Below, piece by piece: positions 1 through 4,601 of a DNA stretch of 5,239 bases. Origin of the DNA: an uncultured Acidobacteriota bacterium (GTDB lineage: Bacteria > Acidobacteriota > Vicinamibacteria > Vicinamibacterales > SCN-69-37). Position 1 is the first letter of the stretch, and the number at the start of each line of letters is the position of its first letter. The notes beneath the pieces are model-generated. The model worked only from the letters and a program-made list of their open reading frames with translations. It searched no databases and was not told where the DNA came from. The translations under genes were made by a program, and so were the position numbers. The stretch lies in NCBI GenBank assembly GCA_937880585.1, contig CALFMR010000275.1, positions 1 to 5,239 on the forward strand. The letters run 5' to 3'.

Positions 1-753
1 GAGCGCCATCCCGTCGTCAACGGCGTCGGTCGCGTCGGCCAGCGCGTCGGGAGGCGCGGGTCCATCGTGACCCTCGATCGCCCGCGCGAGTGCCTGACAC
101 AACACGTGGCGGGCGGTGAGGCCCGCTTCGGCGGCCAGTGCCTCGGTGTGTTCGCGGTCCCGTACGAGCGAGAGCGCGGTGTGGGCGCTCCGCCGCGCGT
201 GTACGGCTTCATCGGCCGCGGCGTGCACGCGCGCACGATTCGTCCAGGCCACGGCGAGAATCACGTTGCGATCGTCAATGGCGTCGGCCGCCTCGACGCT
301 GAGCGCGGCAATCGCGGCGTCGAAGGATCGCGCGGCTTCGGTCAGCCTGGCGTGTCGCTCTGCGGTGAGTCCGCGATTCTGCCACGCCATGGCGAAGCGC
401 CGCCGGAAGAGCGGCGATGCGTCGAGGTTCATCGCGTTGAGCACCGCGATCGCTTCGTCGTACGACGTCATGGCAGCGTCGAGGTTCTCGGCGCCACCGA
501 GCCGCGTGAGCGCATCGGCCCGGTTCATCCAGCCCGCGGCGAGACCGTAGCGGAACATCGGATTGCGATCGAGCGGCAAGGCGCGCCGAATCTCGATGGC
601 GCGCTCGAAGAAGGGGATGGCCTCGGTCCACGACGCAGTCGTTCCCGCCTCGAGACAGGCAATCCCGCGCTTCATGAGGACCGACGCCTGCCGATTGAGC
701 GCCGCCGCACCAGCAGTGGCGTCGGCGTCGCGAACAGGAGCTTCGTCGGGCAT
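1..753 (-). CDS. TPR-repeat protein, C-terminus cut by the left window edge
   Basis: An uninterrupted reading frame starts with ATG at 753-751 and reaches the left edge without a stop, giving 251 visible residues. It has no signal peptide or membrane segment and is probably cytoplasmic. The protein is Ala-rich and helical, with tandem TPR-like helix pairs at about residues 45-86, 94-135 and 140-180. The A helices look alike (AIPFFERAIEI, AMTSYDEAIAV, ARSFDAAIAA). Each B helix carries a W-x-N-R motif: W75-R78, W124-R127 and W170-R173. TPR arrays are protein-interaction scaffolds; no enzymatic domain is visible in this part and the partner is unknown. This frame is preferred over the opposite-strand frame because it shows family-like repeats and codons ending mostly in G or C. 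It is divergent from the gene at 817. The start is supported by position and by the Met-Pro-Asp-Glu beginning. The only SD-like sequence is a weak GAAGG ending one base before the ATG. Confidence 0.85.
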   Translation of the reverse strand, partial: MPDEAPVRDADATAGAAALNRQASVLMKRGIACLEAGTTASWTEAIPFFERAIEIRRALPLDRNPMFRYGLAAGWMNRADALTRLGGAENLDAAMTSYDEAIAVLNAMNLDASPLFRRRFAMAWQNRGLTAERHARLTEAARSFDAAIAALSVEAADAIDDRNVILAVAWTNRARVHAAADEAVHARRSAHTALSLVRDREHTEALAAEAGLTARHVLCQALARAIEGHDGPAPPDALADATDAVDDGMAL

Positions 754-816
754 GCCTTCAGGATAAACGTACGCGGCATCGGTGCTCTAATGGAGGGTGC
801 CTGCCGGAGCGTCTTC
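754..816. promoter_or_regulatory. Divergent intergenic region between the TPR gene and the secreted-protein gene
   Basis: These 63 bp must hold the start signals of two divergent genes unless one promoter lies inside a coding region. On the minus strand, TATCCT (765-760) is a fair -10 hexamer ending six bases before the TPR ATG. That spacing would give an almost leaderless transcript; no good -35 accompanies it. On the plus strand, GGAG at 806-809 lies seven bases before ATG 817 and is a good Shine-Dalgarno match. It favours 817 over the in-frame ATG at 790. The promoter assignments are weak and inferred from hexamer resemblance only. Confidence 0.35.
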
Positions 817-1629
817 ATGTCTTCCATTTCGCGTCTGGTTCGTCCCTGGATTTGGACCGCCTGTGGTGCGCTGGCCGCGGCCGTGGCGCTGCCGGCCTCG
901 TCTGTGCGCGCGGCCGATCAAGCGCTCGCGAGTCAGTGGCGCACAAAGGACATTCACGTCGACGGCGAGAACACGGAGTGGGGTCCGCTCGCCGTCATCG
1001 AGGACGGCCCGGCCGTCGGGGTCGAGAACGATGCCGACGCGCTCTACGTCATCGCGACGACGAGCGATCAGACCCTTCGACAGACGTTGGCGCAGGGCCT
1101 CATCGTCTGGCTCGATGCGACCGATCACAAGAAAAAGACGTTCGGCATCGGCATCCCGGGCGTCGTCGAACCTGGAGGCGCTGGACCGCGCCGGCTGGCT
1201 CCGCCGACCGAAGGCGTGCTCTTGCCCGAGCCGGCCACGTCGATCACGCAGTTCGACGTCTACGGTCCTGGCAAGAAGGAGCGCCATCTCGTCCGGCTCG
1301 ATCCCTCGCTCGGCGTGGAGTTGGCGGCGATCGAAGACCGCGGCGTGCTGACCTACGAATTGAAAGTACCGCTCGCGAAGGACGGCAGCCGGCTGTATGC
1401 CGTCGGCGCGGCGCCCGGGGCGACGATCGGCATCGGCCTGGAATCGGTCGCGTCTCCGGCACCGCGCGGCCGCATGGGAGGCGGTCGCGGCGGCCGGCCG
1501 ATGGGCCCGCTCGGTGGCCGGATCGGCGGCATCGGCACGGGCGGCTTCAATGGCGGACAGTTCTCGGAAGGCCGGCAGGAGCCGCTCAAGTATTGGGCGT
1601 CGCTGCGGCTCGCGCGCGCGGCGCAGTGA
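817..1629 (+). CDS. Secreted CBM9/DOMON-like protein with a Gly/Arg-rich segment
   Basis: This 270-residue protein begins with a Sec signal peptide: basic residues R6 and R9, a hydrophobic core at about 11-28, and a V-R-A site predicting cleavage after A32. The mature part opens with a pattern typical of family-9-like carbohydrate-binding/DOMON beta-sandwich domains: an IHVDGENTEW segment (46-55), then NDADALYVIATTSD (71-84), then GLIVWLDATD (94-103). Residues 175-209 look like the closing strands. Residues about 217-248 are a low-complexity Gly/Arg/Met/Pro stretch before a short folded tail containing KYW. The likely location is periplasm or cell surface. A sugar or haem ligand is possible from the family, but no binding residues can be named. 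Start 817 is chosen because GGAG sits seven bases upstream and the signal peptide then begins normally. ATG 790 would add nine residues. The frame stays open far upstream only as antisense to the TPR gene. Confidence 0.8.
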   Translation: MSSISRLVRPWIWTACGALAAAVALPASSVRAADQALASQWRTKDIHVDGENTEWGPLAVIEDGPAVGVENDADALYVIATTSDQTLRQTLAQGLIVWLDATDHKKKTFGIGIPGVVEPGGAGPRRLAPPTEGVLLPEPATSITQFDVYGPGKKERHLVRLDPSLGVELAAIEDRGVLTYELKVPLAKDGSRLYAVGAAPGATIGIGLESVASPAPRGRMGGGRGGRPMGPLGGRIGGIGTGGFNGGQFSEGRQEPLKYWASLRLARAAQ

Positions 1630-1665
1630 TCGCGCGTCGGTCCGCCCGCGCGAGGGTTGTATTCT
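1630..1665 (+). terminator. Candidate hairpin terminator after the secreted-protein gene
   Basis: The first base after the TGA begins a perfect 7-bp inverted repeat: TCGCGCG at 1630-1636 pairs with CGCGCGA at 1647-1653 around a 10-base loop. It is followed by GGG and then a partly T-rich stretch (TTGTATTCT, 1657-1665). The position and stem fit an intrinsic terminator, but the T tract is interrupted. It could also simply be a stabilising 3' hairpin. Confidence 0.45.
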
Positions 1666-1676
1666 AGAAAACGGTC
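1660..1676 (+). promoter_or_regulatory. Possible -10 element just upstream of the 90-residue gene
   Basis: This short AT-rich island in very GC-rich surroundings contains TATTCT (1660-1665) and the overlapping TAGAAA (1665-1670). Either could be a -10 hexamer. TAGAAA ends six bases before ATG 1677, the spacing expected for a leaderless transcript, and no Shine-Dalgarno sequence is visible between it and the start. No convincing -35 is seen. It overlaps the T-rich tail of the preceding hairpin. Confidence 0.3.
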
Positions 1677-1949
1677 ATGGCTCGAGGATGGGACAGCAAG
1701 TCGGTTGAAGCCCAGATCGATGCCTCCGCCACCGACAGCTCTTCTGCTCCAGACGAAACGTCGCCAGCCGAGCGCGAGCGACAGGCCCGTCGCGCGCACG
1801 CGCAGTTGTGTCGCGCTCGGATCCTTCAGGACCTCGATGTCGCTCAGGAGCCGCGCTACCGCGCGATGCTCGAGCGCGCACGGCGCGACATCGAGGCGCA
1901 GTTGGCGGCGATCGACGGGGAAGCGGCGTCCCGGCCGGGCCGGTCGTAG
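1677..1949 (+). CDS. Small charged hypothetical protein (90 aa)
   Basis: This 90-residue protein starts MARGWDSKSVE. It then has a Ser/Thr/Asp/Ala-rich linker (about 14-30), which is likely disordered, and an Arg/Glu/Ala-rich helical C-terminal half (31-80). That half contains ERERQARRAHAQLCRARILQ and EPRYRAMLERARRDIEAQL, consistent with a helical hairpin or short coiled coil. There is no signal peptide or membrane segment, so it is presumably cytoplasmic. I do not recognise a named family. From general memory, small proteins opening MARGW-S-KSVE recur in Acidobacteria-type genomes, which a homology search would settle. I treat it as a real gene because the ATG follows an AT-rich promoter-like island, no competing frame here looks like protein, and its helices have regular charge spacing. 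No function is proposed. The next gene begins 70 bp downstream on the same strand. Confidence 0.7.
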   Translation: MARGWDSKSVEAQIDASATDSSSAPDETSPAERERQARRAHAQLCRARILQDLDVAQEPRYRAMLERARRDIEAQLAAIDGEAASRPGRS

Positions 1950-1968
1950 CAGCCGGCGGCCGGCGTCG

Positions 1969-2010
1969 TAGAATGCCCCTCGCACCGCCGTCGCGGCGGC
2001 CGGCGAAAGG
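1969..2010 (+). promoter_or_regulatory. Leader of the tautomerase-like gene: -10-like TAGAAT, hairpin and SD
   Basis: TAGAAT at 1969-1974 matches the -10 consensus at five of six positions and stands out in GC-rich DNA; the region 17 bp upstream (GTAGCA) is a poor -35. Between it and the start is a perfect 6-bp stem with a 3-base loop: CCGCCG (1985-1990), TCG, CGGCGG (1994-1999). AAAGG (2006-2010) follows as a moderate Shine-Dalgarno sequence, nine bases before ATG 2020. The hairpin would lie near the 5' end of the transcript if the promoter is real. It has no T tract, so it is a poor terminator for the preceding gene. Confidence 0.35.
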
Positions 2011-2019
2011 CACTCAGCC

Positions 2020-2409
2020 ATGGCTCAAGTCAAGGTGTACGGGATCGCGGAGCGCCTGCTCCCGGTGCGGGACGCGCTCTCCGATGTCATTCACGACTGC
2101 GTCGTCGAGGCGCTGCAATTTCCACGCGACAAGCGCGCGCACCGGTTCTTTCCGATGGACGCGGAGAACGTGCGTCGTCCCGACGGCCGGACGGACGCGT
2201 ACACGATCATCGAGATCACGATGATCGAGGGGCGAACGGTCGAGGCGCGCAAGAAGCTCGTGCGACTCCTCTTCGATCGCATTCACGAGCGCATCGGCAT
2301 CGAGCCGCGCGACGTCGAGATCTGCATCCAGGAAGTCCCCGCGAGCGACTGGGGCTTCCGCGGCATGCACGGCGACGAAATCCGCCTGGACTACAAGATC
2401 GACATCTAG
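2020..2409 (+). CDS. Tautomerase-superfamily protein lacking the N-terminal catalytic proline
   Basis: This 129-residue cytoplasmic protein has the beta-alpha-beta layout of the Tautomerase_2-type (4-oxalocrotonate tautomerase superfamily) proteins. The first strand is QVKVYG (3-8), followed by a long helix (about 11-33). The insertion KRAHRFFPMDAENVRRPDGR (38-57) precedes strand YTIIEITM (61-68), the EGRTVEARKKLVRLLFDRIHERIGI loop-helix (70-94), and strand DVEICIQEVPASDWGFRG (98-115). Family enzymes use the amino group of Pro1, exposed after Met removal, as general base or acid. Here Met is followed by Ala (MAQVKV), and no alternative start yields Met-Pro. The fold is therefore clear, but classical tautomerase chemistry is doubtful. 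Members without Pro1 are known in the superfamily, and their function is mostly unassigned. The start is fixed by AAAGG nine bases upstream and by the strand beginning at residue 3. No substrate can be named. Confidence 0.85.
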   Translation: MAQVKVYGIAERLLPVRDALSDVIHDCVVEALQFPRDKRAHRFFPMDAENVRRPDGRTDAYTIIEITMIEGRTVEARKKLVRLLFDRIHERIGIEPRDVEICIQEVPASDWGFRGMHGDEIRLDYKIDI

Positions 2410-2464
2410 CCGTCGACGACGAACGACACCGCTGCGGGTCCGGTGAAGGTCGCGAGGTGCGCGC

Positions 2465-3034
2465 ATGGAGATGACGTATCGGGAGCAGTGGGAGGCGGAG
2501 ATCGCGGCGATGCGGCGAGTGCTTGCCGGCCTTGCGATGACGGAGGAGTGTAAGTGGGGCAAGCCCACCTACACCGTGGATGGCAAGAACGTCGTCATCA
2601 TGCAGGGCTTCAAGGAGTACTTCGCGCTGGGCTTCTTTCAAGGCGCCCTGCTGGCCGACCCCAAGAAGATGCTCGTGCAGCTCGGCCAGGTACACGCGGG
2701 GCGCGTGATGAAGTTCACCAGCGCGAAGGACATCACGGCGAAGGCGGCGACTATCAAGGCGTACGTACGCGAGGCCATCGCCGTCGAGAAGGCTGGACGA
2801 CGGATGACGCCGAGGACGACCGCCGATTTTCCGGTCCCCGATGAGCTGAAGCAGATGTTCGGAAGAGATCCGCGTTTCAAACGCGCCTTCGAATCGCTGA
2901 CGCCGGGTCGGCAGAGAAGTTACTTGTACCACTTCGCCGCAGCCAAGCAGTCGACGACGCGGGCCGCACGAATCACAAGAGCGATGCCCGCGATATTCGA
3001 AGGCCGAGGCTTCCTGGAGAGACGCCGAGCGTGA
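2465..3034 (+). CDS. DUF1801 / YdeI-OmdA family protein
   Basis: This 189-residue protein has no signal peptide and is presumably cytoplasmic. The N-terminal two-thirds (about 12-110) resembles the DUF1801 fold. Its hallmark segment is EECKWGKPTYTVDGKNVVIM (27-46), then FKEYFALGFFQGALL (49-63), then a helical stretch with VMKFTSAKDI. The C-terminal part (about 124-184) is the YdeI/OmpD-associated (OmdA, 'bacteriocin-protection') domain: VPDELKQMF, F142, LTPGRQRSYLYHF and AAKQSTTRAARI. This two-domain order and length match YdeI-like proteins of many bacteria. The molecular activity is not established; links to stress or antimicrobial-peptide tolerance come from a few relatives and cannot be carried over. 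Start 2465 is supported by GAGG (2454-2457) seven bases upstream. An ATG two codons later (2471) is possible but less well spaced. It lies 55 bp after the tautomerase-like gene and converges with the dehydratase gene. Confidence 0.88.
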   Translation: MEMTYREQWEAEIAAMRRVLAGLAMTEECKWGKPTYTVDGKNVVIMQGFKEYFALGFFQGALLADPKKMLVQLGQVHAGRVMKFTSAKDITAKAATIKAYVREAIAVEKAGRRMTPRTTADFPVPDELKQMFGRDPRFKRAFESLTPGRQRSYLYHFAAAKQSTTRAARITRAMPAIFEGRGFLERRRA

Positions 3035-3052
3035 GCCCCCAAGACCGCGCCG

Positions 3053-3083
3053 CCCCGCACCCGGAACCCGCACCCGGAACCCC
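3053..3083 (-). other. Predicted G-quadruplex motif 1 (minus strand)
   Basis: On the minus strand five G tracts (GGGG, GGG, GGG, GGG, GGGG) are separated by loops TTCC, TGC, TTCC and TGC. This satisfies the usual four-tract rule with loops of one to seven bases, with a spare tract. It lies in the intergenic DNA between two convergent genes and would be in the 3' untranslated RNA of the dehydratase gene if transcription reads through. Confidence 0.6.
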
Positions 3084-3127
3084 AGGAGCAGAACCCCGGG
3101 AACCTCCAACCCGGAACCCCGGAACCC
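3060..3127. repeat. Clustered CCCGGAACCC direct repeats
   Basis: Four exact copies of the 10-mer CCCGGAACCC start at 3060, 3073, 3110 and 3118, the last two overlapping by two bases. One imperfect copy (CCCGGGAACC) starts at 3095. They fill the intergenic region between convergent genes and are not a CRISPR array: the units are too short and the gaps irregular (3-12 bases or overlapping). The reverse complement of the unit does not occur here, so the repeats do not pair into a classic terminator stem. They create the G-rich strand described in the two quadruplex entries. Confidence 0.8.
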
Positions 3128-3135
3128 TCTTCCCC
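3110..3135 (-). other. Predicted G-quadruplex motif 2 at the dehydratase stop codon (minus strand)
   Basis: The G of the dehydratase TAG stop codon (3135) begins a GGGG tract. It is followed by loops AAGA, TTCC and TTCC between tracts GGG, GGGG and GGG. All three loops are four bases long, a regular canonical pattern. Because it starts inside the stop codon, the dehydratase mRNA must contain at least its first tract, and would contain the whole motif if it has a normal 3' end. An effect on termination or mRNA stability is inference. Confidence 0.6.
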
Positions 3136-4487
3136 TACTGCTTGATGATCGTGCCGTCGCTTCGCCGGACTTCGCCCCAGCCGCCGTTCAGCCGGCCGCG
3201 CTCGCCGGTCTCTTTGCCGAAGGGGAACGAGGCCGCCGCGGTTTCGTCCACTTCGATGCCCCAACCGGGCGCATCGTTCGGATACAGATAGCCGTTCTTC
3301 ATCACCGGGCAGCCCTTGAACACGGACTGCACGCGCTCGTTGAATGGCGTGTATTCCTGGATGCCGAAGTTGTAGCAGGCGACGTCGAGCGTCACGTTCG
3401 CGGCGTGACCGACGGGCGAGACGTCGCCGGGACCGTGCCATGCGGTCTTCACGCCGTAGAGCTCGGCCATCGCCGCGATCTTCCGGCACGGCGTCAGTCC
3501 GCCGACCTGTGAGACGTGCATGCGGATGTAGTCGATCAGCCGCTCGCCGACGAGCGGCAGCCACTCGTGCGGGTTGTTGAAGAGCTCGCCCATCGCGATG
3601 GGAGTCGCGCACTGCTGGCGGATCTGACGGAAGTAATCGAGATCCTCGGGTGAGAGCGGATCTTCGAGGAAGAACAGCCGGAACTTCTCGACGTCTTTCG
3701 CGAGTTGGACGGCCTGGTTCGGCGTCACGCGTTCGTGGACGTCGTGCAGCAGCTCGATTTCCTCGCCGAGCTGGGTCCGGCACGCGTCGAAGAGTTGCAG
3801 CGCGCGGCGGATGTAGGCGGCCGGCTCGAACACCGGGCCGTCGTGCAGCGCCTCGACCTTCGCGGTGCCGGCACCCGCGCCATAGCCGTCCATTCCGGGA
3901 ACGCCAACCTGGACGCGGACGTGCCGGAAACCGTCGGCGATGTAGCGCTTCGCGCTTTCGATGACCTGCGGAATTTCGTTGCCCGACGCGTGCCCGTAGC
4001 AGGCGGCGGCCTCACGGCACTTGCCGCCGAGCAGGTCGTAGACCGGCATGCCCGCGCGGCGGCCCTTGATGTCCCAGAGCGCCTGATCGACGCCGCTGAT
4101 CGCGTTGTTCAGGACCGGCCCGTTCTTCCAGTACGAGCTGTCGTAGGACGCCTGCCAGATGTCTTCGATGCGATCGGTCGTCTTGCCGACGAGCAGCGGC
4201 TTCAGGTACCGCTCGACGGCCGGCTTCACGAGATCGGCGCGCTGCGTGAAGGTCGCGCAGCCGTAGCCGTGGAGGCCGTCCTGGTCGGTCGTGATCTTCA
4301 CGACGCTCAGGCGGACGCCCGCCGGCGCGGTCTCGATGACCGAGATGTCCCGGATGCGCGGGATGGGCGTCGCACGCGTTGCCTGCGCCGCGGTCTCCTC
4401 GGCGGCGAGCGCACGTGGCGTCAGGACGCCAAGTGCTCCGGCACCAGTCAACATCATCTGAAGGGCGTGTCGTCGAGGCAGGGACAT
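3135..4487 (-). CDS. Tat-exported mannonate/gluconate dehydratase-like enzyme (enolase superfamily, RspA/ManD type)
   Basis: The protein has 450 residues, about 40-50 more than typical cytoplasmic ManD. The excess is an N-terminal twin-arginine signal (PRRHALQ at 4-10, hydrophobic 11-22, A-L-A cleavage near 28) and a linker. The rest follows the D-mannonate dehydratase subgroup, which removes water from D-mannonate (or D-gluconate) to give 2-keto-3-deoxygluconate using Mg2+. By family pattern, the N-terminal capping domain is about 43-160 and the (beta/alpha)7-beta barrel about 160-400. Visible catalytic landmarks are Y164 in YGHASG, D249 and H251 in LLHDVHERVTP, metal ligands E275 (FLEDPLSPED) and E301 (MGELFNN), H351 in WHGPGDVSPVGHAAN, E378 in QEYTPFNE, and W409 in PGWGIE. 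All appear intact. Exact substrate cannot be read, since subgroup members range from efficient mannonate dehydratases to weak or gluconate-specific ones. The start is supported by GAGGAG (4498-4493) five bases upstream. Export to the periplasm is inferred from the signal. Confidence 0.9.
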   Translation of the reverse strand: MSLPRRHALQMMLTGAGALGVLTPRALAAEETAAQATRATPIPRIRDISVIETAPAGVRLSVVKITTDQDGLHGYGCATFTQRADLVKPAVERYLKPLLVGKTTDRIEDIWQASYDSSYWKNGPVLNNAISGVDQALWDIKGRRAGMPVYDLLGGKCREAAACYGHASGNEIPQVIESAKRYIADGFRHVRVQVGVPGMDGYGAGAGTAKVEALHDGPVFEPAAYIRRALQLFDACRTQLGEEIELLHDVHERVTPNQAVQLAKDVEKFRLFFLEDPLSPEDLDYFRQIRQQCATPIAMGELFNNPHEWLPLVGERLIDYIRMHVSQVGGLTPCRKIAAMAELYGVKTAWHGPGDVSPVGHAANVTLDVACYNFGIQEYTPFNERVQSVFKGCPVMKNGYLYPNDAPGWGIEVDETAAASFPFGKETGERGRLNGGWGEVRRSDGTIIKQ

Positions 4488-4498
4488 GAAGACTCCTC

Positions 4499-4542
4499 GA
4501 GCGCGAAATGACGGCGCGCTCCGGCCGGCCGTGTGATGGCCG
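4499..4542 (-). promoter_or_regulatory. Structured 5' leader of the dehydratase gene (two hairpins abutting the SD)
   Basis: Reading leftward, the leader contains a 5-bp stem (CGGCC with GGCCG, 4526-4542, 7-base loop). It then has a perfect 7-bp stem (GAGCGCG 4521-4515, CGCGCTC 4505-4499, 9-base loop). The Shine-Dalgarno GAGGAG at 4498-4493 begins at the very next base. The close contact could affect ribosome access, but no ligand-binding RNA family is recognisable. Confidence 0.4.
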
Positions 4543-4547
4543 ACGCA

Positions 4548-4576
4548 TGTGTAACGGATTCGCGCGCGCGGGTCAA
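4548..4576 (-). promoter_or_regulatory. Sigma-70-type promoter of the dehydratase gene
   Basis: On the minus strand TTGACC (4576-4571) matches the -35 consensus at five of six positions. Exactly 17 bp later TACACA (4553-4548) is a reasonable -10. Transcription would start near 4541 and give a leader of about 54 bases. It lies wholly in the intergenic gap after the SulP stop codon, so the dehydratase gene can be transcribed independently of the transporter gene. Confidence 0.55.
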
Positions 4577-4601
4577 GGCGCGCGAGGTTCAGCGCCGCGT
4601 G

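Noticed and set aside
67..816. Long upstream extension of the secreted-protein frame on the plus strand (a 520-residue ORF)
   Set aside because: It is antisense to the TPR frame, its translation lacks protein-like repeats or domains, and it would bury a clear signal peptide in mid-protein. A good SD supports the start at 817.
790..816. ATG 790 as an alternative start of the secreted protein
   Set aside because: It would put nine extra residues, including an acidic Glu, before the signal peptide. The SD at 806-809 is correctly spaced only for 817.
852..1667. 271-residue plus-strand ORF overlapping the secreted-protein gene
   Set aside because: Its Arg/Gly/Ala-rich composition is typical of an out-of-frame shadow in GC-rich DNA, with no recognisable domain.
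1677..3034. A functional operon or novel system formed by the three small rightward genes
   Set aside because: Gaps of 55-70 bp, separate SD or promoter-like signals and unrelated families give no positive evidence of a shared pathway.
3060..3127. CRISPR array reading of the CCCGGAACCC repeats
   Set aside because: The units are only 10 bases, spacers are 3-12 bases or absent, and no cas gene is nearby.
3705..4511. 268-residue plus-strand ORF opposite the dehydratase gene
   Set aside because: It mirrors the codon positions of a well-conserved enzyme on the other strand. It resembles no family and overlaps the true start region of the dehydratase gene.
4565..4584. Intrinsic terminator for the SulP gene
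   Set aside because: The CGCGCG stem is not followed by a T tract on the minus strand; the next bases are AATCCG.
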